Assembly: GCA_012932865.1 (NCBI GenBank)
Contig: SAXG01000056.1
Location: 62,001-126,000, forward strand
DNA from: Amylostereum areolatum
Taxonomy: Eukaryota; Basidiomycota; Agaricomycetes; Russulales; Stereaceae
DNA length: 64,000 nt
Direction: 5' to 3'
A program made the translations under genes and the position numbers. Positions 34,428 through 44,923 of the stretch are shown in pieces; within the stretch, counting starts at the first letter, position 1; each line of letters starts with the position of its first letter. The notes below the pieces were generated by a model. It made no database searches, had not been told where the DNA came from, and saw nothing but the letters and a program-made list of their open reading frames with translations.

Positions 34428-34433
34428 CTTATA
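34428..34433 (-). promoter_or_regulatory. TATA-like box, methyltransferase A
   Basis: TATAAG on the minus strand lies about 50 bp before the ATG at 34378. All five array genes have a comparable motif. Confidence 0.4.
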
Positions 34434-34569
34434 TGGGCCAACCTCCACGTCAGAAGTGATGATCAAAGATTGTTGGTTGGTTTCCCCGATATATGCGTCT
34501 AGCTATCTCTCGCTCTCGTCATTCAACAAGGTCGTTTATCTGTATGCACTGACCTACTAGATGCAATAT

Positions 34570-35728
34570 CTACAGCCGCGTTACCTTCCAAGTCAACCAC
34601 CAGAACTTAGTCTCGTCTGGCAGCCCGAAGGCCTTCTTTACATCGGACTTATCCGCATCCTCCAACCGACTCTCCACACGGACGCTGCCCTTCTGGAAGA
34701 TCTCGCCATCCCATAGCTCTCGCCAACTGTCGATGCCGTGGCAGAACACTGGCTTCCCCGTCATGCTCGATGGCCGGAAGCCTTTCTCCGGTAACCCCGA
34801 GTGTTGGCCGAAAATCATGGATCCCGGTTCCGGGGATAAGAGGCCTGCCATCGCGCGAGCGAGGTGAAACTGGCCCTCTTCGTCGAAGAGGTGGAAAAAG
34901 GAAGATGTGTATATGGCGGAGACGTGCCCACGGAGAGGGTTAAGGGACGTCAATGTGGTGAGGGCGGGGCGGGGCGTAGTCGGTGGCAAAGTCCCTGTGA
35001 AGGGTTGTGTGATCTCGAGATGGGTAGTGTCGAACGCGTCGCCAGCGATGAACGGGACCGGAAATGTCTCCGACGTCGTCTTGAACAGCTCATGTCCCAG
35101 ATCCCAGAAGGCTATATGTCAAAACACTTGCATCAGCAGATCGCTCCTGGCCGCGGACAGGACAAGATTCAACCTTGGTGGAGATCCGTGGCGACGACGT
35201 TCTCCTTGGGATATCCGTCTGCGATCGCCTTGCGAAGGTCATTTCCGACTGAGGAACGGGGTGAGTTTCCGCGGCATCTTCCTGACGAGCATGCTCACAG
35301 CAGCATCCGATCTCCAGGAATATCGCCCCTTCACGCTCCGCGCCCAGTTTGAGCAGATCGTCATAAGGGAATAGCCTCGAGATCTTAAGTCTGACGTTTG
35401 TCCTGTTATCAGCACCATGTATGTGAATCTGGCGAAAAACATCCCTGACGAACCTTGTCCACGCAAAGCGACGGATGCACGGATACGGATGGACCTACCC
35501 ACGCCCGCCCCACTCAGTCAACCCAATGGCATCTACACTAAAAATGATGGCGAATACCGCGAACGCCTTGGCTTGGATGTCAACGATATGGGATTTCAGC
35601 TCTTCGTCGTCTTGTATGCCTGTTTGTTGTTTGAAGAAGGCCGATTCAGCATCTCCCGGTTTGTAGAGCGCTGCGTCCAACGACAGAAGATCTGATTCAA
35701 TGTTCGCTGACGAGTTGCTGCGAGACAT
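34570..35728 (-). CDS. SAM-dependent methyltransferase, array copy B
   Basis: Paralogue of copy A with the same exon order. The start MSRSNSSANIESDLLSLD leads into SAFFKQQTGIQDDEELKSHI and AKAFAV. An exon follows with HPYPCIRRFAWT, then LKISRLFPYDDLLKLGAERE, motif I IFLEIGCC, VGNDLRKAIADGYP, DLGHELFKTTSETFPVPF, AGDAFDTTHLEI, LTSLNPLRGHVSAIYTSSF, LLSPEPGSMIFGQHSG, DSWRELWDGE and WWLTWKVTRL. Copies B, C and D share ALY-x-GDAESAFFKQQTGI-like starts and WWL-WKVTRL ends. They are thus the most recent duplicates. No disruption was found, so B looks functional. The ATG at 35728 is chosen because the neighbouring copies begin with the same MSR. Confidence 0.85.
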
Positions 35729-35790
35729 CTCTGGAGTTCGCAGGTGGAGGCGTTGGGACGACTACGTGTATTGGTACCGAACATCCTGTC

Positions 35791-35798
35791 TTTTTATA
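35791..35798 (-). promoter_or_regulatory. TATA box, methyltransferase B
   Basis: TATAAAAA on the minus strand lies about 63 bp before the ATG at 35728. Confidence 0.5.
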
Positions 35799-35983
35799 AA
35801 CATTCCCCATATGTTTATAAACGTTCGTCATCGGCAGGGATTTCGGACGAGACCAACTGTTCTTCGGATCTTAAGGATATGGAGTTCGTCTAAACCATAT
35901 CAGTCATTGTTCAAGGGCAACTTACGTATCAGTATAATCTCCCCTCTTTTGTATAGGTGACAAGTCCATACACGTTCCAATAT

Positions 35984-37443
35984 CTACAATCGGGTCACCT
36001 TCCAGGTCAACCACCAAAACTTCGTCCCTTCGGGCATCTCGTAAGCCCTCTTCACGTCGGACCTATCCGCTTCCTCTAGCTGGTTCTCGACGGTGACGGT
36101 ACCTTTCAGGAAGATTTCGCCATCCCACAGCTCCCGCCAACTGTCCACACCGTGGCAAAACACAAACTTTCCCGTTATGCTCGACGGACGGAGGCCTTTC
36201 TCCGGCAACCCTGCGTGTCTGCCGAAAATCATGGATCCTGGCTCTGGGGAGAGCAGGCCTGCCATCGCGCGCGCCAAGTGAAGCTGACCCTCTTCATCGA
36301 AAAGATGGAAGAAGGAAGAGGCGTGGATGGCTGAGACATGCCCGTGGAGAGGATTGAGGGACGTCAAGTTAGTAAGGATCGGACGGGACGTCGTGGGCGG
36401 CGACGTCTTCGTGAAAGGGGGTGTAATCTCGAGGCAGGCTGCATCGAACGCGTCACCCGCGACAAACGGGACCGAGAACGTTTCGGGAGTGGTTTTGAAC
36501 AGCTCATGTCCCAAATCCCAGAAGGCTAGTTGAGACACGTGGATCAATGTTCGCTGCCTGTAATTAGAGCCACAAAACCAGACCTTGGTGAAGATCCGTG
36601 GCTACAACGTTCTGCTGGGGGTATCCATCTGCAATCGCTTTGCGAAGGTCGTTTCCGACTTGGAAGCGGGGTGAGTCTCCGCGACTTCAAACAGGCAAGC
36701 AAACTCACAGCAGCATCCCATCTCCAGGAATATCGCACCGTCGCGCTCCGCACCTAACATCAGGAAAAACCTCCCTTACTAAAATCAACAAATCCAGCAA
36801 ATTAGCGCTAGTTAGAGGGGGACCTTCCTAAAGTGAACTAACGGGCTCTATTCTCACAAAACCCCGTACACATTTCGATGCACCGTCGTCGACATTGACC
36901 TCATATTTGCACTTCAAATACATAGTTGAGGCCAGAAGGGTGACAGGGACCTACGTTGACGTAGTGCCTTGCAGGTTGGCAGCGGGAACAGGGAATTAGG
37001 AAGGTCCCCCTCTAATTAGTAGATTTTTAGTAAGGGAGGTTTTTCCTGATGTAACTTGAGCAGGTCATTGTAGGGGAACAACCTCGATATCTTGAGCCTA
37101 TACCGGTTCTGGTATCAGCACCATGTGGATCTGGGAACGAAGGCTCGGGCGAACTGTGTCCACGCAAATTGACGGATGCACGGATACGGGTGGATCTGTT
37201 CACGGCCATGCCCCACCCCGGACGGTCTGTCAGGAACAATATACATGTTCGAGGGGGCTGGTAAGTGCATACCGCGAATGCCTTAGCTTGGATGTTGACG
37301 ATATGAGCTTTAAGTTCCGCATCATCCTGTATGCCCGTTTGCTGTTTGAAGAAGGCAGATTCGGCGTCACCCAGGTTATACAGCGCTGTGTCCAACGATA
37401 GGAGATCCGGTGGAGCATTTGTATATTCGTCAGTGCGAGACAT
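35984..37443 (-). pseudogene. methyltransferase array copy C, interrupted by a MITE
   Basis: The copy begins MSRTDEYTNAPPDLLSLD and keeps SAFFKQQTGIQDDAELKAHI, HPYPCIRQFAWTQ and LFPYNDLLKL. A 294-bp element then sits in the codon for that Leu. Reading on into the element gives HQEKPPLLKIY and a stop, just before motif I. Beyond the element the gene resumes with GAERDGAIFLEMGCC, GNDLRKAIADGYP, DLGHELFKTTPETF, LHGHVSAIHASSFFHLFDEE, SPEPGSMIFGRHAG and WWLTWKVTRL. The downstream part is otherwise intact, so the insertion is probably recent. No GT donor lies between the insertion point and the stop, so simple removal as an intron is unlikely. A null allele is the best reading. Confidence 0.8.
36758..37051. 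mobile_element. MITE (PIF/Harbinger-like) with terminal inverted repeats
   Basis: The element starts CATCAGGAAAAACCTCCC and ends with the exact reverse complement. The nearly perfect inverted repeat is about 28 bp, and a second inverted block inside it holds AGAGGGGGACCTTCCTA on one side and its complement on the other. TAA flanks both ends (36755-36757 and 37052-37054). Paralogues B and D have a continuous coding sequence at this place, so they show the empty site. No transposase frame fits in 294 bp, which makes it non-autonomous. A TAA target duplication suggests PIF/Harbinger mobilisation; Tc1/mariner would leave TA. Confidence 0.88.
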
Positions 37444-37509
37444 CTTGGAAGCTTGTGGGCGGGGACGCTGGGACAATTATGCGCATTGAGGCTCGGTGTC
37501 GTCTGTCCT

Positions 37510-37515
37510 CTTATA
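37510..37515 (-). promoter_or_regulatory. TATA-like box, methyltransferase C
   Basis: TATAAG on the minus strand lies about 67 bp before the ATG at 37443. Confidence 0.4.
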
Positions 37516-37800
37516 AGCACCTGGCGCTGTACCCTCATCTGTTTATAGCCGCTCGTTATCGGGGAGGCCTATTACGATAGTGTTCAGACGAGACCTACCA
37601 GATCCTGAGAATCGGCGCACTGAGTCAGCTTGTGGATGCCGAGTTACTGAAGGTATCGGCAAGGAGTTGCATGGGGTATGTATACGAGCGCTTGCCTCGG
37701 AGTTGTGTGGAAGTGTGTCATGCAATCTTGTGTAAATCAGTAAGTATGTTACAGTAGAAGTCATTTGACCTACACGGAATGATCTAAGTTACGAGCGCGT

Positions 37801-38966
37801 CTACAACCGCGTTACCTTCCAAATCAACCACCAGAATTTCGTGCCCTCCCGCATCTCGAAGGCCTGCATAGTAGTGGCCGACGCCTCTTCCAATTTGGTT
37901 TCGACCTTGACGCTGCCCTTCTCAAACACTCCGCCGTCCCATAGCTCCTGCCAGCTGTCCGGGCCGTGACAAAACATGGTCCTCTCAATACCCTTGCTCG
38001 GTGGGCGGAAACCTTTCTCCGGTAAGGCCCCATGCTGGCCGAAGATCATGGATCCGGGCTCTGGGGAGAGCAGGCCCGCCATCGCGCGCGCGAGGTGAAG
38101 TTGACCCTCTTCATTGAAAAGATGGAAGAAGGCGGATGCGTGTATGGCAGAAACGTGACCGCGGAGCGGGTTTAGGGTCGTCAGCGTGGTCAAATTCGGA
38201 CGGGGCGTGGCGAGTGGCGACGTCTTCGTGAAAGGTGGTACGAATCTCGATACAGGCAGCGTCGAAGGCGTTACCTGCGACGAACGGGACCGGAAAGGCC
38301 TCAGGTGTCGTTTTGAACAGCTCGTGTCCCAGGCTCCAAAAATCTAGGTTCAAACTGCGTTAGCGCTCCGATTCATCCGGCGGCAAGTGTGAGAACTAAC
38401 CTTGATGGAGGTCTGTGGCCACGACGTTCTCCTTGGGGTACCCATCCGCGATAGCCTTGCGGAGGTCATCCCCAACTGTGAGACAGGGTGAGCCGAGTCT
38501 GTCATCGGGATATGGCATGGTCCACACAGGCAAAGGAACTCACAACAGCACCCCATCTCCAGAAATATCGCCCCTTCGCGCTCCACACCCAGTTTGAGCA
38601 GGTCCTTGTAAGGGAACAGTCTCGAGATCTTCAGGCTGCGATTAGACTGTGTTCAGCACCATGTGGATCTAGCGAGGATGTCCCGAACAAACCTTGTCCA
38701 CGCGAAGTGACGGATGCATGGATACGGATGGACCTACACACGCCCGATTAGACGGTCAGCAGTGAGCATATCTTTGTTGGAGGATCAAGGCTGACCACGA
38801 ACGCCTTAGCTTGGATGTCGAGGATATGCGCCTTCAACTCCTCATCATCCTGAATGCCGGTTTGATGTTTGAAGAAGGTCGATTCTTCCTCGCTCAGGTC
38901 GTAGAGACTCGGGTCCAAAGACCGGAGATGCAATGGGGTGTCCACGGCTGTATCGGTGTGAGTCAT
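37801..38966 (-). CDS. methyltransferase array copy D, apparent +1 frameshift
   Basis: The start MTHTDTAVDTPLHLRSLD leads to STFFKHQTGIQDDEELKAHI, then LLKLGVEREGAIFLEMGCC, DLRKAIADGYPKENVVATD and SLGHELFKTTPEAFPVPF. After AGNAFDAACIEI the frame breaks. The expected PPFTKTSPLATPRPN is read only after skipping one base near 38242. From there the gene continues cleanly through LTTLNPLRGHVSAIHASAF, SPEPGSMIFGQHGA and WWLIWKVTRL. If the extra base is real the protein loses its C-terminal third. If it is a sequencing error the gene is intact. The rest is well conserved, with no other stop, which favours error or a very young mutation. Confidence 0.75.
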
Positions 38967-39042
38967 TTCGGGAGCTGATGTCGGTGGGAGGGGGGATGGG
39001 GCGTTCAGATGATCGTGTGCATTGAGACCGAAGGTCTTCCGT

Positions 39043-39051
39043 CCTTTTATA
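39043..39051 (-). promoter_or_regulatory. TATA box, methyltransferase D
   Basis: TATAAAAGG on the minus strand lies about 77 bp before the ATG at 38966; it is the best match of the five. Confidence 0.55.
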
Positions 39052-39273
39052 GAGTCCCAGTACTGCAGTGAGTGACCTGGACTGTTTATGGACACTCGTC
39101 ATCAAGTAACTTACGGTGGAATTTGCTCCCGACGGACGAACGTAATGATGAACTTCTAGGGGCAAGTTAAACGCTCGGATGGTGCATCCGACTCACCACA
39201 TGTTATTAACGTGAGACAGCTTCGTACAAGTTCAATCGCAGGACCCACAAGAGATGCGCACGAGAGCGCACCT

Positions 39274-40476
39274 CTACAGCCGGATCACTTTCCAGATGAA
39301 CAAGTAGGACTTGAACCCCTCCGGAAGCTCTCCAAACTTGAGCTCGCGGCTATCCACCTCTTTCAGCTCCGTCTCCACCTTCACCGTGCCCTTCGCGAAC
39401 ACCTCTCCGTCCCAAAGCTCACGCCAACTGTCCGGTCCATGGGCGAACCCCTCGCGCGCGAGGAAACTGGACATGCGGAAGCCTTTCTGCGGGAGGCCGG
39501 AGTGCTGGCCGAAGATCATGGAGCCTGGCTCGGGGGACAAGAGACCAGCGACGGCGTGCGCGAGTCGCTGCTGTCCGTTCTCGTCGAAGAGGTGGAAGAA
39601 GGAGGAGGTATGGATGGCGGATACATGTCCGCGCAGCGGGTTGAGTGATTTCAGCTCGCTGAGGATGGGGCGGGGTGTCGTGGGGGGTGACGCAATGGTA
39701 AAGGGTGGGACGGTCTCGAGGTGGGCCGGGTCGAAGGCGTCGCCTGCGACGAAGGTGACTGGGTAGGTCTCCGACGTCGTCTTAAACAGCTTCTGGCCTA
39801 GGTCCCAGAATGCTGGAATAAAGAGGGTGAGCGCTAGAAATATTGTGCGGTGTGCGCATACATACCTTGATAAAGATCGGAGGCAACGACGTTCTGGGCG
39901 GGGTATCCGTCCGCGATAGCCTTGCGAGGATCGTTTCCAACTAAGTGGCAACCATCAGCTCGTCTGTACGCGTTGATAGCGTGTTGAAATGCCTACAACA
40001 ACAGCCCAAGTCAAGGTAGATTGCACCTTCCCGCTCGGCGCCCAACCTGAGAAAGTCCTTGTATGGGAAAAGCTTGGAGATCTTCAGCCTATGCCACGAG
40101 CGTGCGCATGAGCGGTTGTTGTGATACACGAGCAATAAAACGCTTACTTCGTCCACGTAAAGCGACGGATGCACGGATAGGGGTAGACCTGCGTTGGCCA
40201 TAGCTCGGTTAAGATCGCTCCGTCTGGCATCAAACGGACCAACCAACCTCGTAAGCCTCTGCCTGGATACGGACAATGTGCTTCTTCAGTTCATCGTCGT
40301 CACTGATTCCTGTTTGCTGCTTGAAGAACGCAGTCTCCGTTTCGTCGAGACCGTAATACTTCTCATCAAGAGGCGGGATCTCGTCCTTTGTGACGAGATG
40401 GCCTAAGCAAGATCCAACATCAGCTGAAGAGATTTAAAGGGAATCCACACTGACCTTGAACGACGAACTGAGCCAT
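39274..40476 (-). CDS. SAM-dependent methyltransferase, array copy E
   Basis: A short first exon (MAQFVVQ) splices to GHLVTKDEIPPLDEKYYGLD, then TAFFKQQTGISDDDELKKHI. FPYKDFLRLGAEREGAIYLDLGCC carries SAM motif I. RKAIADGYP, DLGQKLFKTTSETYPVTF, AGDAFDPAHLETVPPF, LNPLRGHVSAIHTSSFFHLF, SPEPGSMIFGQHSG and DSWRELWDGE follow, ending SYLFIWKVIRL. The EKYYGLD start is shared with copy A, whereas B, C and D differ. This suggests that A and E are the older flanking genes and that B-D arose later between them. No disruption was found. Confidence 0.85.
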
Positions 40477-40520
40477 TTGGGATGAAGGAGTGCGTTGGCG
40501 ACATATCGCGACGGTCTCAG

Positions 40521-40526
40521 CATATA
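40521..40526 (-). promoter_or_regulatory. TATA-like box, methyltransferase E
   Basis: TATATG on the minus strand lies about 45 bp before the ATG at 40476. Confidence 0.35.
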
Positions 40527-42039
40527 AAGGCGCGTACGCGCTTAGTGATTATTTTTGAACGCGTCGGCCTGCTTGCGTCCCGGCGGAACACAGGGTGTTA
40601 CCGCGGCATCGCGGTCTCGTGAGCTGCATAGCAATTGCTGTCAGTACACGATAAGAAGGCGCAAACGAGATAACGGCCGTGTAAATCCGACGCGTAGAGA
40701 GGCTTGTGTACTGCTAGAAGGGGAATGTTGACTAACGTTGGTCGCAAGGTTGTGGGATGTAGAAGCCTCGGAGAAGCATGGGCAATCGATGAAAAACCGA
40801 AGGTTTCCTCGCGTTCTGAACAGGGTCGTTGACCATGCTGAGGTCACAGATACACACGGTAAACACGAAGCCGGGCAACTGAGTCCCCGGCCTTCGTCTG
40901 CGGCTGAGGATATGTACCGGTCCATATCGGGCTCCACGACGGGGAGAAAAGGGTAGAGCAGAGCATAGAAGGCTCATGGCGAAGTGAGAGAGAATCTCCC
41001 ACAGGTTGTAAACAGGACACGGCCGTGTCATGGGTCGACGAGAGCGGAGAGCCGCGACGGCCTTAATTGAGAGATGTCTTTACGCTTTGCGGCGTGTGAT
41101 GTGAAACTGGACCGGGAGAAATAAGAGCGTACGCTGTGCAAAGGTCGCCGTCGTGTTTCCAAACTTAGTTTACCACAGATATGGATGTAGGTTGGAGCAT
41201 GCTGGATCGGTACCGTACTGACGCTTCAGAAGCAGCGATGACCTAAAAGTAGAGATTGTCAGTTGACTGGCAAACAGAAATAACGTGGGTCCTACATCAT
41301 CGGCGTAGATTATATATGGCCTTGGTCAGACAAGTGTGAGCCTCTTGGGGTCGGAAAGTGGACTGGCAGAAGAGCGGCGTTCCGAATGAAGGAAGGACTT
41401 GAGTGCGCAGCCATCTTGAGGGAAAAACAAACGTTGTTGGAGAGAGAGATTCACAGCAGCCAGAGAGACGCGGGAGCCAAACGAGCGACAGCGCCTACAA
41501 GAAGAACGGGGACCGTGTCCGTAGCAAAGGTACCCTGGCTAAAGCCATTCCAGGCGCGAGAATGAGATACGTGGAGAGGATGTCATTGGTGGTAGGGCTC
41601 GTAGGAGGCCAGTCGGGGAGGAACTGGTGCGGGTTTTGGGGGACTGTGCGGAGCTTACGTGCGAAGAGAGAGAGATGTGTTTAGTAAACGTGAGGTTCGT
41701 GGGGGCGGGGGCGGGGGATATGTAGTAAGACATTGCTGTGAAAGAACGAGACCGGCTGGAAGAGAGAGAAAAATAGGGGCATTGCGAGAAGGACTCGTAG
41801 AATGGTGTGATCGGTTTGTGGATACCGGTTTGTGGGTACGTGTGTGTACGGCGATGGAGATGCGGTATTGTGGACTTCGTTTCTTCGCGAAGCGTAAGGA
41901 GTGTATAGATTCGGTACGGTGAGAAAGCGTGCCGAAGGGAAGAGCGAAGATGCCGGCCGAGGAAAGACCAAGGGAGCGGAAGCATTTTGGTTTGCAAACG
42001 AGGACGGAGCACATTGAACAGGAACGGGGACGAGAGGAG

Positions 42040-42085
42040 GCCAAGGAATCGCTTGGCATTTCTTGCTCTCGGCGCTCGCCTTGGC
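42040..42085. promoter_or_regulatory. three PacC-type GCCAAG sites, distal group
   Basis: GCCAAG is at 42040-42045 on the plus strand. The reverse complement CTTGGC is at 42052-42057 and 42080-42085. GCCARG is the core bound by Aspergillus PacC. Confidence 0.5.
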
Positions 42086-42184
42086 ATCCCATTCCGAGCG
42101 TGCCTTCCTTCTCGGCCATCGATTGGTCCCAATCCGGTACGAAAGAGGGGAAAGGCTGCGGAGGAGGTCCCGATCGCATCTAAG

Positions 42185-42202
42185 GCCAAGGAGTGCGCCA
42201 AG
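42185..42202 (+). promoter_or_regulatory. two PacC-type GCCAAG sites, proximal group
   Basis: GCCAAG is at 42185-42190 and 42197-42202, about 70-87 bp before the ATG at 42272. With the distal group this makes five sites in 163 bp, which suggests autoregulation. Confidence 0.5.
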
Positions 42203-42271
42203 CCCTAGGAGGGAGGGATAAGACCCCGCCGTCCTTCACCTCCCTCTCCGTTTCATCTCCCCATCCTCCGC

Positions 42272-44627
42272 CATGTCCTCCACTCCGCCCACCGACGACA
42301 CCCCGTCTCCCCAAGGAAAAACCTGAGTCTCCGTCGCCCGACCCTCCCCCTTCCTTCTCTTGTCTCTGGGAGGGCTGCTCAAAGTCTCTGTCCGATCCCG
42401 AGCTGCTTTACAATCATCTTTGCAACGACCACATCGGCCGTAAGAGCACCAACAATCTCTGCCTCACCTGCAAGTGGAAGGATTGTGGTACCACCTGCGC
42501 AAAAAGAGACCACATCACAAGCCACCTCCGAGGTGCGCATACATCCTATCCTTCCCTTTTATTCATCTGATCCGTCCCAATCAGTCCACACCCCTCTCAA
42601 ACCTCACGCTTGCGAGGTCGGTGGCTCCTGCTACACCACCCCTGACAGTGACTCCCTACTCACCCCTTCCGCTCTTCAGATCTGCAAGAAGACCTTCAAA
42701 CGCCCCCAAGATCTCAAGAAGCACGAGAAGATCCACACCGAAGAGCACCATGCCCAGCACAAGCATTCAAAGGCTGTCACCGTCCCCGATCCCGCCTACC
42801 CCGCCCGTAGCCGTCACTCGTCCATGAACGCATCATTCCGCCTGAAGCCTGACCCTGCACAGCTCAATGACGGTCCTGGTAAGTCTTCCTCTCCTCTACC
42901 GCCGCATGCAACCCATTCACGCTTCCACGTAGACCACTTTGGCCTGCTGCCCACTCCTTCCCCAGAGATGATTCACCAGCCCGCATACGCCGTTCATCAT
43001 CATGTCCGTGGCCCCCCTGACTCTTACACTCACCATCTCCCCACTTGGGAGACTCTTCGCCCGGACGGCTCCTCCATCCCTTCTACTGGCGCCAGCCTCA
43101 AACGCTCCCATGATTATTCCGTCGACGAGTTTTTCACCGACGTCAAGAAGCGTCGCCTCGTTCCCTCTTACGACTCCCGTAAGCACCTTTACCCGCATAC
43201 ATCCAGCTCATTGACGTTGATTTTCAGCAGAAATGGCGTCGCGCCTCTCCGACCTCGTTTACACCAACCCTCCTCCCAACCACGAACCCAGCACCGGGCA
43301 GCACAACTTCAATCCCCGTTCAGTCTCTCTTGACATCCGTTCTCCAGAGGAATTGGCCGCTGTCAACCAGTTCCTCCTCACCCTTGGTCGCGACGTCGAA
43401 GGTATCAACCCAAGTCGTACGGCCCCCGGTCCTAATCCTCAATCACAGTACATGGGCCAAGGATCGGCGTATTTCGATTACACCCATCTCACTCAGCTCG
43501 GACTGGCTGGCATGCCCGGCATCTCTTCCAACTCCCACGGCTCCCACTTTCACGAAGTGTATAGCCCTCCCCACTACGAGACCAACGATTTCTTCCCCGG
43601 TCCTTCACCCGCACGCACTCCGCACTCCGTCTCTAACTCCCAGCACGATCATATCTACCAAGCGGCTCATGACGCATTGTTCAACGCCACCCACGCATCG
43701 TCCATGGCTTACGATCGCCGCGCCTCGGCTCCATCCGCCAGCGGCGCTCAGGGTATCATTCATTTGCCCTATGGTGGACAAGGTCACACGCACCCGACCC
43801 CTCCTCTCGACAAAGGCTCGCCGCATTCGACGATGTCGTCTCCTCCAATGACCACACCACCACACCCGGGTTCCCAACATGTCCAGGAGATGGTCGCGCT
43901 TGAACGGCGTATCAATATAAGCCGTCGTGCAAACCAGCCCCCGCCGGCTATCCTGTCTGCTCCAGACTACGCCAACAAGATGATGAGGACCATGATTCCC
44001 CTCAAATCGGTTCCGACGGCACCCTCCCCCTCTCCCGAGTCGTCTTCCACCTCACTGGATGCCCCGCCGACACCCCCGCGGACGCCTCCGTCCAAGAGCA
44101 GGTTGCCTTCGGCCATGGCCCCCGACTCTACAGCAGAGTCGTCTTCCATCTCGCAATCGTTGTATCCGCTCCTCACGTCGGGCGACAAGGAGCTCAAGCT
44201 CCCTCCTTTGCATAGGCGGTATCCTTCTCCCGATCCGGAATCCGCCTCTTCGCGCACGCTACCCGGGTTACACTCGTTGCCCATTTCCACGGCAACGTCT
44301 TCACGTTCATCCCTCCCGGAGCTTACCACGCCGTCCCCCGAGCCGTCCGCATCCGCGCAGGGCTAAATACCCCTCGCTTGTCCGCGTCCTCGCCCGTGTC
44401 GCCGTCAGTCTCCGGGACCTCTTACCCCCACCGAAGAGCGGCTCACGAAGGGCCTGAGCAAGCTTACGATCCAAGAATCAGATCGACAGCGCCACGCGGA
44501 GCTCATTCGGGACCTGCTTGTGTCCGTGAACGAGCACTACAGGCAGCAGCACGCGCTGCCCCCTCTGCGTGTCGTCGACGCGCCGCCTACGCGAACGGTG
44601 CGGGATGTGGAGATGGCCGCTATGTAA
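42272..44627 (+). CDS. pacC: pH-response transcription factor PacC/Rim101
   Basis: Three C2H2 fingers identify it: [40 protein letters not shown], and after introns KPHACE, then [19 protein letters not shown]. The tryptophan-containing first finger pair and the [10 protein letters not shown] finger are PacC hallmarks. A nuclear-localisation-like [10 protein letters not shown] follows, then a long Ser/Pro/His-rich region. [13 protein letters not shown] at 42272 looks like the true start but is one base out of frame with the fingers; CCCC at 42309-42312 may have an extra C. An in-frame alternative begins at 42193. The C-terminus is split between frames near 44360 and 44422. The last part, [14 protein letters not shown] ... 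VRDVEMAAM, ends at 44627. Activated by alkaline-pH proteolysis in other fungi. Confidence 0.85.
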
Positions 44628-44923
44628 TGCAGTGTTTATTGAATGGCTCGGAACGGACGGCAGTACTTCCTTTCTTTAATCGTCACCCTTTATTTCTACC
44701 TTTCTTGTAAATACGACGGAGCGTCGTGTTGTAACACCAAGTATCCTATTTGCGCTCAAGTCTCAAAGTTGATGTGGTTATCGCATGCGTATCTTACTTC
44801 GAACAATACTAGCAATCCTAATGATCCTCCCGTCGCGTGATTATAAGAAAGCAAACCGTCCGTAAAGTACTTACATGAAATTACATAGCTGAGAGTGAAA
44901 AAAGTACAGTGTGAATGTCCCCG

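Larger units (their letters stand above)
40477..42271. other. 1.8-kb divergent intergenic region (methyltransferase E / pacC)
   Basis: This is the long spacer between two divergent genes. It contains the copy E promoter at the left and a cluster of five GCCAAG hexamers at the right end, next to pacC. Open frames on the minus strand at 41539-42201 are Ser/Pro-rich and have no recognisable motif. I see no gene with support. Confidence 0.4.

Noticed and set aside
31442..40476. Allantoinase plus methyltransferases as one metabolic cluster
   Set aside because: There is no known chemical link, and no other ureide or secondary-metabolite gene is present; adjacency is probably incidental.
41539..42201. 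Minus-strand open frame upstream of pacC
   Set aside because: It is Ser/Pro/Arg-rich with no motif and overlaps the GCCAAG cluster and pacC leader; it looks like a compositional shadow.
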